DNA of 64,000 bases, from positions 110,262 through 174,261 of the forward strand of contig FR883429.1 in assembly GCA_000435835.1 (NCBI GenBank). The letters run 5' to 3'. Shown here piece by piece: positions 45,601 through 53,592 of this stretch (its first letter is position 1; every line of letters starts with the position of its first letter). A program made the translations under genes and the position numbers. The stretch is from Clostridium sp. CAG:221. GTDB lineage: Bacteria; Bacillota; Clostridia; Clostridiales; Clostridiaceae. The notes below the pieces were generated by a model. That model was not told the origin of the DNA. It worked only from the letters and a program-made list of their open reading frames with translations, and searched no databases.

Positions 45601-46527
45601 ATGAAAACCAAATTAACAAAAATTTTAACTATAGTTTTTGCAGCATCTATGCTTCTTACAGGATGCAATAATTCTGCAGAATCTAATAATTCTATTGAAT
45701 CTAATAATAAATTAACCATAGTTACTTCTTTTTATCCAATGTATATTTCTACTTTAAATATAGTTAAAGATATTCCTGATGTAGAAGTAATAAATATGAC
45801 AGCTCCACAAACTGGTTGCCTTCATGATTATAGTCTTTCTACAAAAGATTTAAAAACCTTAAGCAGCGCTGATATATTTGTAATTAATGGTGCAGGAATG
45901 GAATCATTTTTAGATGATGTTATAGATGAATATTCTGATTTAAAAATAATTGAAGCTAGTAATGGTATATCTTTAATTGAAGATACAGATCATGATGAAC
46001 ACGAACATGATGTTAATCCTCATGTGTGGGTAAGTATCTCTAAAAACATTGAAGAAGTTTCTAATATAGCTAAAGAACTTTCTGCTTTTGACCCTAATCA
46101 CGCCAGTGAATATGAAGCTAATGCAGATGCATATATTGCAAAACTTGAAAATTTAAGAACTGAAATGCATGCAGCTTTAGATAATGTAAATAATAAGGAT
46201 ATTATAACTTTCCATGAAGCCTTTCCTTATTTTGCAGAAGAATTTAATCTTAATATTGCTGGTGTAATAGAAGTTGAGCCTGATTCTGAACCTTCTGCAA
46301 AAGAAGTGGAGAACATTATTTCAATAATTAATGAAAAAAATATTAAAGCTCTATTTACAGAACCTCAGTATTCTTCAAAAATTGCCGATACTATTGCCAA
46401 GGAAACTGGAGCTTCTATTTATACGCTTGATCCAATTGTAACAGGTGATGCCAATGAAGATGCATATGATGACTACATTGTCAAAATGCAAGAAAATTTA
46501 AACACTTTGAAAGAGGCCTTAAAATGA
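45601..46527 (+). CDS. znuA: Metal ABC transporter substrate-binding lipoprotein (ZnuA/AdcA type)
   Basis: A 308-residue cluster A-I binding protein. The lipoprotein signal is MKTKLTKILTIVFAASMLLTGC, cut before Cys22. Metal ligands are expected at His in GCLHDYSLS, in NPHVWVS, in ITFHEAFPYF and Asp/Glu near the C-terminus (LDPIVTGDA). The short His-rich loop DHDEHEHD favours zinc over manganese. GGAGGATATT precedes the ATG. Its stop overlaps the start of the ATPase (ATGA). The operon ends with a Fur-family gene that likely senses the same metal. Manganese cannot be excluded. Confidence 0.88.
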   Translation: MKTKLTKILTIVFAASMLLTGCNNSAESNNSIESNNKLTIVTSFYPMYISTLNIVKDIPDVEVINMTAPQTGCLHDYSLSTKDLKTLSSADIFVINGAGMESFLDDVIDEYSDLKIIEASNGISLIEDTDHDEHEHDVNPHVWVSISKNIEEVSNIAKELSAFDPNHASEYEANADAYIAKLENLRTEMHAALDNVNNKDIITFHEAFPYFAEEFNLNIAGVIEVEPDSEPSAKEVENIISIINEKNIKALFTEPQYSSKIADTIAKETGASIYTLDPIVTGDANEDAYDDYIVKMQENLNTLKEALK

Positions 46528-47312
46528 TAAATAAAGATAAATTTTCTAATATTGATAAAAACTGTAAGAATTTTTGCTGTACAAAAATCGAAAATTTCTC
46601 AGTAACCCTTGGCAGTAACAAGATTTTAGATAACGTTAATCTCCACATTCACTGTGGAGAATTAACTTCTCTTATTGGGCCAAATGGTGCTGGAAAAAGT
46701 ACACTTTTAAAAGCATTATTAGGCGAAATAAAACATGAAGGAAGCTTGAAATTTCTAGGTACAAATGATTCAACATTTCATCAGCCTATAATTGGTTATG
46801 TACCTCAATATCTTACTTTTGATTCTAATTCACCAATAAGTGTTTTAGATTTATTTACTTCTTGTAAATCTCCTAGGCCATCTATATTTAAGCCTAAAAA
46901 GAAAATTAGAAACGAAGTATATGAAAGCTTATGCAAGGTAAAAGCTTCTCATTTAATTGATAGACGACTGGGAGCTTTATCTGGTGGCGAAATGCAAAGG
47001 GTATTGCTAGCTTTAGCTTTAGACCCAATACCTAATATACTTCTATTGGATGAACCTATTTCTGGCGTGGATCAAAATGGAACTGAACTTTTTTATGATA
47101 TGCTGATGGAAATAAAGAAAAATTATGATTTATCTATTATCCTAGTTTCTCATGATCTTGATTTAGTATATAAGTACTCTGACAGAGTTGCTCTTATTAA
47201 TGGTACTGTAGTATGTTCTGGAACTCCTGCACAAGTATTTAATAATCCAGCCACAAAGAAACTTTTCAGTTTAAATTATAATGATAAATCATCAAACACA
47301 GGAGGACTATAA
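46524..47312 (+). CDS. znuC: Metal ABC transporter ATP-binding protein
   Basis: A 262-residue ATPase driving metal import. Walker A is GPNGAGKST, signature LSGGEMQRVLLALA, Walker B ILLLDEPISGVD, switch His LVSHDLDLVYK. VTLGSNKILDNVNLHIHCGELTSLI precedes Walker A as usual for this family. The N-terminal 15 residues, with DKNCKNFCCTKIE, are a Cys-containing extension not typical of ZnuC. Its ATG overlaps the znuA stop, so translation is coupled, and the permease starts just after it. Confidence 0.9.
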   Translation: MINKDKFSNIDKNCKNFCCTKIENFSVTLGSNKILDNVNLHIHCGELTSLIGPNGAGKSTLLKALLGEIKHEGSLKFLGTNDSTFHQPIIGYVPQYLTFDSNSPISVLDLFTSCKSPRPSIFKPKKKIRNEVYESLCKVKASHLIDRRLGALSGGEMQRVLLALALDPIPNILLLDEPISGVDQNGTELFYDMLMEIKKNYDLSIILVSHDLDLVYKYSDRVALINGTVVCSGTPAQVFNNPATKKLFSLNYNDKSSNTGGL

Positions 47313-47314
47313 TA

Positions 47315-48157
47315 ATGCTTGATTCTATTTATAACTTGATGGATACAATCTTACCATTTCAATGGCTATCGTATGATTTTATGAAAAATGCTTTACTGGC
47401 AGTATTAATAGTAACTCCTCTTTTTGGACTTCTTAGTACTATGGTTGTTAACAATAAAATGTCATTCTTTGCTGATTCTTTAGGACATGGTGCTTTTACT
47501 GGAATTGCTTTAGGCATTCTTTTTGGTGGCTTAAATCCAATGTGGGGTGCAACACTATTTTCAATTTGCTTTGCCATAGCAATTACTGTAATTAAAAATA
47601 AAGGTACTTCATCCACTGATACTATCATTGGCGTTTTTTCATCTACAGCTATTGCTTTAGGATTAGTACTTATGAGTTATTCCAGTAGCCTTAGTAAATT
47701 TTCTTCATATTTAGTTGGAGATTTACTTAGCATAACTGGCTCTGAAATACTACTGCTTATATTAGTATTTATAGCCGTAATTATTTTATGGTATTTTATT
47801 TTCAATAAACTACTTATAACTAGTTTAAATACTTCCTTAGCAAATAGCCGTGGCATTAATACACTATTAATAGAAATACTCTTTACATGTACTATTGCTG
47901 TAGTTGTAACTCTTACTGTAAGCTGGGTAGGACTTCTAATTATCAACTCCTTATTAGTACTTCCAGGAGCTTCTGCTAGAAATATCGCCAAAAATGTAAG
48001 ACAATATCATTTATTCTCTATAGTTATTGCGTTGTTTTCAGGTATAACAGGCCTTATATTATCTTATTACTTAAATACAGTTACCGGAGCAACTATAGTA
48101 TTAGTTTCTTCCGTGGTATTTTTCATAACTTTAATTTTAAAGAAAAAATTTATATAA
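47315..48157 (+). CDS. znuB: Metal ABC transporter permease (ZnuB type)
   Basis: A 280-residue membrane subunit with eight or nine helices. Family features are the MSFFADSLGHGAFTGIALG segment near the start, and SWVGLLIINSLLVLPGASARNIA, the coupling region with the conserved LLV-PGA. CACAGGAGGACTATAATA lies before the ATG. It is third in the operon, two bases after the ATPase stop. The regulator gene follows 46 bases later. It forms the channel through which the ATPase moves the metal handed over by the lipoprotein. Confidence 0.92.
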   Translation: MLDSIYNLMDTILPFQWLSYDFMKNALLAVLIVTPLFGLLSTMVVNNKMSFFADSLGHGAFTGIALGILFGGLNPMWGATLFSICFAIAITVIKNKGTSSTDTIIGVFSSTAIALGLVLMSYSSSLSKFSSYLVGDLLSITGSEILLLILVFIAVIILWYFIFNKLLITSLNTSLANSRGINTLLIEILFTCTIAVVVTLTVSWVGLLIINSLLVLPGASARNIAKNVRQYHLFSIVIALFSGITGLILSYYLNTVTGATIVLVSSVVFFITLILKKKFI

Positions 48158-48203
48158 TATAAATAATTAGTAATAATTATATAAAAATTTGGAGGATTTA
48201 AGT

Positions 48204-48632
48204 TTGCAAACAAAAACTGATTTTATTACAGTGCTAAAGAAAAAGGGCTTAAAAGTAACAAAACATAGAAACTCACTTTTAGAAGTTTTAGAAATTGAAA
48301 ATCAGCCTTTAACAGCAGAAGATATCTTTTTAAAACTAAAAGAAAAAGGTATATCCATAAATTTATCATCTGTATATAGAATACTTGATACTTTAGTAGA
48401 TAATAATTTAATAAATAAATATGTACTTGGGGATACTAACAAAACTTTTTATGAAATAAATACATTAAAGCATAAACATCATTTAGTTTGTACATCCTGC
48501 AAAAAAATATTTCCTTTAGAAAACTGTCCACTTTCAAAATATGAAAGCGAATTAGAAGATAATTTAGATTTTGAAATAACAGGACATAAGCTAGAAATAT
48601 ACGGCATATGTAAAGAGTGTAGAAAACACTAA
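48204..48632 (+). CDS. Fur-family metal regulator, probably Zur
   Basis: A 142-residue winged-helix repressor. The DNA-binding half has GLKVTKHRNSLLEVLEI and ISINLSSVYRILDTLVDNNLI. The C-terminal half has HKHHLVCTSCKKIFPL and ICKECRKH, the two CxxC pairs of the structural zinc site, plus the His cluster of the regulatory site. The start is TTG 48204 with TTTGGAGGATTTAAG before it; the TTG at 48189 falls on the ribosome site. Being last in a zinc-type uptake operon suggests it is Zur and controls its own operon. PerR lacks support, as no peroxide genes are near. Confidence 0.85.
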   Translation: MQTKTDFITVLKKKGLKVTKHRNSLLEVLEIENQPLTAEDIFLKLKEKGISINLSSVYRILDTLVDNNLINKYVLGDTNKTFYEINTLKHKHHLVCTSCKKIFPLENCPLSKYESELEDNLDFEITGHKLEIYGICKECRKH

Positions 48633-48669
48633 AAATAGAGATTACAAAAATTTTTGTAATCTCTATTTT
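48632..48669 (+). terminator. Terminator of the metal uptake operon
   Basis: A perfect 19-bp inverted repeat, AAAATAGAGATTACAAAAA followed directly by its complement, begins at the last bases of the Fur gene. The 3' arm ends in ATTTTAATT. Confidence 0.85.
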
Positions 48670-48801
48670 AATTATGAATGATGAATTACGAATTATGAAT
48701 TAAAGATGAAACTCTCAGAGTTTCTATAAATTTTATTCTTTCTAAACTCCCTTAAGGAGTTTATTCCACAATTCATCATTCATCACTCATCATTCATAAT
48801 T
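48670..48801. repeat. MITE-like inverted-repeat element, near full-length copy
   Basis: 132 bp with a perfect 15-bp terminal inverted repeat (AATTATGAATGATGA). It has the same two inner hairpins as the copy at 15784: GAAACTC-N3-GAGTTTC and AAACTCC-N5-GGAGTTT. Loose ATCATTATCTAAGTTCATC units follow to about 48840. Confidence 0.85.
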
Positions 48802-48853
48802 ATTTAAGTTCATCATTATCTAAGTTCATCATTTACTAAGTTTTTAATTTTTA

Positions 48854-49651
48854 TTATATATCAATATTTTCCTTTCTCAATACCACATCTAAATTATCCA
48901 CAATTATATTTAAATTCTGTAGAATTTTATCATTCCCTTGGATAAATAGGTTATTTAAATTTTCTTTAAAATTTTCTGGCTTAATGTTACATTGATTTTC
49001 AACTATATCTATCAATTTTTTCTCTCCAGGATGAGGGATTTCATTAATGGCAAATAATATATCAAAATAACTTGCTAGAAATGCTGCTAACCTATGATTA
49101 ACGCTAACTAAATCATTTCTCATTAATGCTTTAGCTATTTGATTATAATATGAAGAAAAACTTCTTCTTAAAATAGGATAATTTTTCTTCATAGTATTAC
49201 TTTTTAATTTTTCTGGATAGGCTGTGTTACATTTTTTTTGCAATTCAGTAAATACACCATTTCTATCATAAACAATAACTGCATTCTTTACATTATGCCA
49301 AAAGCAGGTTGAGTATCCTGTACATGCAATATTCTTATCTAATATATTTGAAATCTGCTCCTTTAGCCACTTCATTTCAAAATATGCTATATCTACTTGT
49401 ATATCTGAACTTCTTAAAAGAAATTCATCTCCATCTCCCCAATAATCATTGCCTACTTCCATATAATCTGAAACCTTTTTAATAATTTGTTCCCTTCTAT
49501 CATTATCAATTTCTTTTGATACTATAATATCTATATCTATATCCGAATAATTATCTTTTCTACCGTTAGCTCCTGAACCTGCTAAAGTAATGGCCTCAAC
49601 TTCTGAAAGTCCTTTGTACTCGTTTACAAGTTGATATACTATCATATTCAT
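48854..49651 (-). CDS. Nucleotidyltransferase-like protein
   Basis: A 265-residue protein with a minimal nucleotidyltransferase motif, TLAGSGANGRKDNYSDIDIDI (GS...R...SDxD), about 10-35 residues from the start, and a third acid in SDIQVDIAYFEMKW. A helical C-terminal part of about 130 residues follows. This is the layout of DUF4037 and aminoglycoside or lincosamide nucleotidyltransferase-like proteins. The substrate is unknown. ATG 49651 is chosen because AGGGGTGA lies about 11 bases before; a longer frame to 49687 overlaps that site. No resistance genes adjoin it. Confidence 0.72.
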   Translation of the reverse strand: MNMIVYQLVNEYKGLSEVEAITLAGSGANGRKDNYSDIDIDIIVSKEIDNDRREQIIKKVSDYMEVGNDYWGDGDEFLLRSSDIQVDIAYFEMKWLKEQISNILDKNIACTGYSTCFWHNVKNAVIVYDRNGVFTELQKKCNTAYPEKLKSNTMKKNYPILRRSFSSYYNQIAKALMRNDLVSVNHRLAAFLASYFDILFAINEIPHPGEKKLIDIVENQCNIKPENFKENLNNLFIQGNDKILQNLNIIVDNLDVVLRKENIDI

Positions 49652-49688
49652 TCCCACAAAAATCACCCCTATTTTTATTATATTCAAG

Positions 49689-49730
49689 TTAATAATGAAT
49701 AGAAATAAAAATTAAACTATTCATTATTAA
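49689..49730. repeat. Perfect 14-bp inverted repeat between the pullulanase and nucleotidyltransferase genes
   Basis: TTAATAATGAATAG pairs exactly with CTATTCATTATTAA over a 14-base loop. On the minus strand it follows the pullulanase stop by 16 bases but lacks a T-run. It could be a poor terminator or a short relative of the dispersed repeats. Confidence 0.6.
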
Positions 49731-49745
49731 CCTTTTAGCTGAAAT

Positions 49746-51728
49746 TTACTTTATTAAGATTAACGCACTCCTTGCTGAAACATTGACAATAGAATCCTCT
49801 ATTTTATATTGAACCTCACTATCAGCTTTTTCACCATCTACAAGCACATTCCATTTACCTTCATCCAAATCAACTTCCACATTATATTTATTAGCATTAA
49901 ATATTACGGCTATTTTGCTATAGCTATCATTATAATCTTCTATATTAATAATGTAACCTACTATATGATTATCTTTAAACTCATTACCTTTAGCCATAAA
50001 AGAAATATTATTTTGTATCTCTTTATTACTATTCATTCTAAAGGCTTTATATTCCTTTCTTAACTTAATAAGTCCTTTATAATAATTAAATAAATCAATG
50101 TATCTCTGTTTTCTAAGCCATTTAAGTTCATTTGTATAATCTGAAGAATTATAACTATTTTCTATTATTTCTCCTTGTAAATTTTCTTTAACTCTTGCAA
50201 ACTCCTCCCCTTCATGTAAAAAACTTATTCCTTGAGATGTTAAAACTATAGCAGCAGCTAGCTTATTCATTTTTAATAATTCTTCTTCATTTTCATCCTT
50301 GCAAGACATTCTAAGCTTGTCAAACAAAGTGTTATTATCATGTGCTGAATCATACGTAATTGTTTGATATGGTTCATTAGCCCAAAATGATTTTGAATAA
50401 ACTACTTTAGATAAATCTATTTCATCATGCTTTGTAGAAGCACATATTGTATATTTTATAGACTCTTCATAATTGTCCCCTCCATTAACAAATCCCAAAG
50501 ATTCTTTTAAGAAAACTGAACCTTTTATGGAATCTCTAGCATCATCACTAAAAGCAGCAATTTGTAAATCATCAAATTTACATATATTATTTTTAACTGC
50601 TGATTCATTGATATTTAGAGGTGTATCATAACAAGTCCATCCTTCACCATACATAATAATTGATTTATCAACCTTATTTAGCTCGTTCCTAATAATCCTC
50701 ATAGTTTCTAAATCATGAAGACCCATTAAATCAAACCTAAAACCATCAATATGATATTCTTTTGCCCAATACAACACAGAATCAATCATATATTTCCTAA
50801 ACATATACCTTTCAGATGCTGTCTCATTGCCACAACCTGAGCCATTGCTATAACATCCATATTTATCTTTTCTATAATAGTAACCTGGAACAGTAAGATT
50901 TAAAGGAGATTCTAAATTATAGGTATGATTATAAACCATATCCATTACTACTCTAATTCCAGCTTGATGAAATCTATATACCATTTCTTTAAATTCACTA
51001 ATTCTTACTGCACCTTCATATGGATTTGTAGAGTATGACCCTTCAGGAACATTATAATTTTGAGGATCATATCCCCAATTATAATTATCTGGACTATCAT
51101 ACCTTTCATCAATAGATTCGTAATCAAATACTGGTAATAAATGAATATGAGTTATTCCTAACTCCTTTAAATGGTCAAGCCCTGTAGTTATGCTTGTCCC
51201 TTTAATTTTGCTATTTTCCAACACAGCACCTATATACTTACCTCTTAGTTCTGTAATTACTCCTGAAGCTTCATCTTTAGTCAAATCTCTTATATGCGCT
51301 TCATATATTATGGAGTCAGTTACATCATTTAATATAGGCTTTTTATCATTACTCCATCCCTTAGGATTAGTGCTTTCCATATCTATTACCATTGATTTTT
51401 CTCCATTTATAGAAACAGCTTTTGCATATGGATCCACTGACTCATATGTTTTACCATTATTTCTAACTAAATAATTATAATATTCACCACTTAAATCTTC
51501 ATTTATTCTAGCTCTCCATACGCCCCTATTTTCTTTATTCATTTTTATGATAGTTTTATTAGATTCTAGAGCATTATAATCCTTTCCATATAGGACTAGC
51601 TCAACTTGTTCTGCTAATGGTGCCCATAGTTTAAATTCACTACTCTTTTTAGAATATATTACTCCTAGCTTGCCATCATAATTATACTTTTCATTAAATT
51701 CTTTTGATTCAAAATAATTACTTTCCAT
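49746..51728 (-). CDS. pulA: Type I pullulanase
   Basis: A 660-residue glycoside hydrolase family 13 debranching enzyme that cuts alpha-1,6 links in glycogen-like glucans. An N-terminal CBM48-like beta domain (about 15-110, FKLWAPLAEQVELVLYG) leads to the catalytic barrel. YNWGYDPQNYNVPEGSYS (216-233) is the pullulanase signature. The nucleophile is Asp333 in DGFRFDLMG, the acid Glu362 in IIMYGEGW, and the stabilising Asp in SAHDNNT. No signal peptide, so it is intracellular and likely acts on stored or imported glucan. GAAGGGAATATA precedes the ATG. No glycogen gene adjoins it. Confidence 0.96.
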   Translation of the reverse strand: MESNYFESKEFNEKYNYDGKLGVIYSKKSSEFKLWAPLAEQVELVLYGKDYNALESNKTIIKMNKENRGVWRARINEDLSGEYYNYLVRNNGKTYESVDPYAKAVSINGEKSMVIDMESTNPKGWSNDKKPILNDVTDSIIYEAHIRDLTKDEASGVITELRGKYIGAVLENSKIKGTSITTGLDHLKELGITHIHLLPVFDYESIDERYDSPDNYNWGYDPQNYNVPEGSYSTNPYEGAVRISEFKEMVYRFHQAGIRVVMDMVYNHTYNLESPLNLTVPGYYYRKDKYGCYSNGSGCGNETASERYMFRKYMIDSVLYWAKEYHIDGFRFDLMGLHDLETMRIIRNELNKVDKSIIMYGEGWTCYDTPLNINESAVKNNICKFDDLQIAAFSDDARDSIKGSVFLKESLGFVNGGDNYEESIKYTICASTKHDEIDLSKVVYSKSFWANEPYQTITYDSAHDNNTLFDKLRMSCKDENEEELLKMNKLAAAIVLTSQGISFLHEGEEFARVKENLQGEIIENSYNSSDYTNELKWLRKQRYIDLFNYYKGLIKLRKEYKAFRMNSNKEIQNNISFMAKGNEFKDNHIVGYIINIEDYNDSYSKIAVIFNANKYNVEVDLDEGKWNVLVDGEKADSEVQYKIEDSIVNVSARSALILIK

Positions 51729-51904
51729 AATATATATTCCCTTCTTACTCTTTTACCACAATAAATTTCCAAGTATTGCTTTATATTTTATTCCATTTTT
51801 ACCATTATTTTCTTATTATATCATATGTTATATTTTTTACGCTTCATTTGTGAAAATTTATAATATATCTAAAAATATATAGACAATTCTTTATGAAAAT
51901 AATA

Positions 51905-51936
51905 AAAGTGTAAGCATATTAAAATACTTACACTTT
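51905..51936 (-). terminator. Terminator after the small membrane-protein gene
   Basis: AAAGTGTAAG pairs exactly with CTTACACTTT, followed on the minus strand by TATTATTTTC. Confidence 0.8.
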
Positions 51937-51941
51937 CATTA

Positions 51942-52148
51942 TTAACCCATTGAATTTATTATTATTATCATTGGAATAAAAAATATTATTATCCCTAATA
52001 TAATACTTGCCGCTGATAAAATAAAATACTTCTTACATGGTTCCTTTGAACTTTTTTTAACAACGCCCAATATTAATGAAATAAAAGATAAAGCTAATAA
52101 TATGTATGGTAATATTATTACAATCTTATATAGAACTTTTTCAAACAT
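51942..52148 (-). CDS. Small two-helix membrane protein
   Basis: A 68-residue hydrophobic protein with two predicted transmembrane helices, IVIILPYILLALSFISLILGVV and FILSAASIILGIIIFFIPMIII in outline, joined by a basic loop KKSSKEPCKK. I do not recognise a family. AAGGAGATATGACAT precedes the ATG and a terminator follows six bases after the stop, so it is a single-gene unit. Both helices inserted would put the loop in the cytoplasm and both ends outside. A toxin or a regulatory membrane peptide are possible but unsupported. Confidence 0.7.
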   Translation of the reverse strand: MFEKVLYKIVIILPYILLALSFISLILGVVKKSSKEPCKKYFILSAASIILGIIIFFIPMIIIINSMG

Positions 52149-52271
52149 ATGTCATATCTCCTTCTATTTATCTACATAAATAGAATAATATCCATATATA
52201 AAAAAGACAATATAATTCTAAATATAAAAAATATTTTATTTTTTATATTAAAATTCACTGAAAGTTCACAT

Positions 52272-52285
52272 ACTATATCTATAGT
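52272..52285. promoter_or_regulatory. Candidate operator upstream of the secreted Lys-rich protein
   Basis: ACTATA-N2-TATAGT, an exact inverted repeat, lies 57 bases before the start of the gene at 52342 and within a larger, imperfect CACATACTATA / TATAGTGTG symmetry. Confidence 0.3.
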
Positions 52286-52341
52286 GTGGAACAAGAAAAT
52301 ATAATTTTTGTTTTACATCAAGTTTTCAAGGAGGTATTTAT

Positions 52342-52902
52342 ATGAAAAAAAAATCTTTATCTTTAATGCTAATTTCTTTGTTAGTATCTACCGAAACATT
52401 AATTATGCCTGCAGCTCAAGCTTTTGCTTCAGTAGATACTACTAATATCCTACCATGTTCTTGTGACGATGATCGCCATAAAGATAATTGTGAAAAAGAA
52501 AAGAAAGAAACTAAAAAAGATAAAAAAGATTGTGAAAAAGATAAAAAGGATGTAGAAAAAGACAAAAAAGATTGTGAAAAAGATAAGAAGGATATGGAAA
52601 AAGACCAAAAAAAAGAAGCATGTCCTGATATGAAGTTTTGGACTGAAGATAATATGAAATTATTAAACTCAGACCAAAAAAAGAAACTATGTGAAATTCA
52701 AGAAAAAATAAAAAAAGGAACTGCCCTTGATGAAAGTGATAAGAAAGCCTTATTTGAATTAAGAGATGTAGTATTCAAATGTAAACTTGGCGATAAAAAA
52801 TATGAAGAATTTAAAAAATTAATTGAAAAGAAAAAATGTGGTGATAAATTAACAGAAGAAGAAGAAGAAAAACTAAAATGTTATTTTAAAGAATTAAAAT
52901 AA
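52342..52902 (+). CDS. Secreted, heptad-repeat Lys/Asp/Glu/Cys protein
   Basis: A 186-residue protein that I do not recognise. A signal peptide (MKKKSLSLMLISLLVS...PAAQAFA) is followed by a short Cys pair (PCSCDDD). Next comes a highly charged stretch built of the heptad KDKKDCE, KDKKDVE, KDKKDCE, KDKKDME, where alternate units carry Cys. A helical C-terminal domain of about 95 residues follows, with three more cysteines and LNSDQKKKLCEIQEKI, LTEEEEEKLKCYFKEL. The charged heptads should form a single helix or coiled coil, and the Cys spacing would allow cross-links or metal binding. GGAGGTATTTAT precedes the ATG. Alone in its unit. Confidence 0.85.
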   Translation: MKKKSLSLMLISLLVSTETLIMPAAQAFASVDTTNILPCSCDDDRHKDNCEKEKKETKKDKKDCEKDKKDVEKDKKDCEKDKKDMEKDQKKEACPDMKFWTEDNMKLLNSDQKKKLCEIQEKIKKGTALDESDKKALFELRDVVFKCKLGDKKYEEFKKLIEKKKCGDKLTEEEEEKLKCYFKELK

Positions 52903-52931
52903 ATTATAATTACATATTTTTATTTGCAAAT

Positions 52932-52966
52932 AAAAAGGCTGTAATGAATACTCATTATAGCCTTCC
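52932..52966 (+). terminator. Terminator after the secreted Lys-rich protein
   Basis: AAGGCTGTAATGA pairs with TCATTATAGCCTT (one mismatch) over a 4-base loop. Confidence 0.75.
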
Positions 52967-52982
52967 TTAAATTAAACAATAA

Positions 52983-53135
52983 TTATCTGTTATTGTTATT
53001 TGCTTTTCTTGCTCTTCTGCATTCTACGCATCTCTTTGGTTCATTATCGAAACCTTTTTCTTTGTAGAAAGCTTGTTCACCTTCTGTAAATATAAACTCT
53101 TTTCCACAATCTTGACACACTAATGTCTTATCCAT
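52983..53135 (-). CDS. Small zinc-ribbon protein
   Basis: A 50-residue protein with two CxxC pairs: Cys7-x2-Cys10 in LVCQDCGKEFIFT and Cys36-x2-Cys39 in KRCVECRRARKA. FYKEKGFDNEPKRC lies between them. This is the small zinc-ribbon domain commonly seen in Firmicutes. The tail is basic then Asn-rich. AGTGGAGGAATTAATA precedes the ATG. It binds one zinc ion by inference, with unknown function (nucleic acid or protein contact). It was read directly from the sequence, as it is short. Confidence 0.88.
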   Translation of the reverse strand: MDKTLVCQDCGKEFIFTEGEQAFYKEKGFDNEPKRCVECRRARKANNNNR

Positions 53136-53307
53136 TATTAATTCCTCCACTTCAAAAGATTAATTAAATAATAATGTCTCTCTAACTGTTGGAGAAATTT
53201 ATTATCATCAGAATCTTTTTATTAATTATCACTGTTTAATTATACCATTTTATAAAGTTTTTACAATGTTTTTTACTAAATTAATCATAATTTTACAGCT
53301 TTTATTT

Positions 53308-53337
53308 AAGAAGGAATGCTAAACAGCACTCCTTCTT
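53308..53337 (+). terminator. Strong hairpin between the zinc-ribbon and DUF1540 genes
   Basis: AAGAAGGAATGCT pairs with AGCACTCCTTCTT over four bases. The T-rich tail (TTATTT) is on the plus strand, although the neighbouring genes are on the minus strand. It would also work as a hairpin at the end of the DUF1540 message. Confidence 0.6.
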
Positions 53338-53353
53338 TTATTTAAGACAAATA

Positions 53354-53515
53354 CTATTGCTTAAGTTCAAATGACTGACAATCTGTACATTCTACTTGTT
53401 TTGGATGTGCTTCATGTGTTCCTACTTGAATTACATCTAAGGTACAATATTGTTTATTAGTATTATTATATTTACAACTATCTACACTACATTTAATACC
53501 TGGATTAATATTCAA
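53354..53515 (-). CDS. DUF1540 small cysteine-rich protein
   Basis: A 53-residue protein with five cysteines: KCSVDSCKYNNTNKQYC (Cys9, 14, 24) and VECTDCQSF (Cys43, 46), the DUF1540 pattern. The family is widespread in clostridia and probably binds metal; its function is not known. The start is TTG 53515, placed by AGGAGGTGAGTATT. It lies 78 bases after the radical SAM stop on the same strand. The pairing is noted in findings because small Cys-rich proteins beside radical SAM enzymes can be modification substrates. Confidence 0.85.
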   Translation of the reverse strand: MNINPGIKCSVDSCKYNNTNKQYCTLDVIQVGTHEAHPKQVECTDCQSFELKQ

Positions 53516-53592
53516 AATACTCACCTCCTAACAAGATTATTATTAGTAGGTAATGATGAAATTATTCTCAGTAAAACTGCATTATTTATTTT

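Noticed and set aside
48854..49651. Aminoglycoside resistance gene
   Set aside because: Only the generic nucleotidyltransferase motif is visible; the rest does not match a resistance enzyme I recognise and there is no mobile context.
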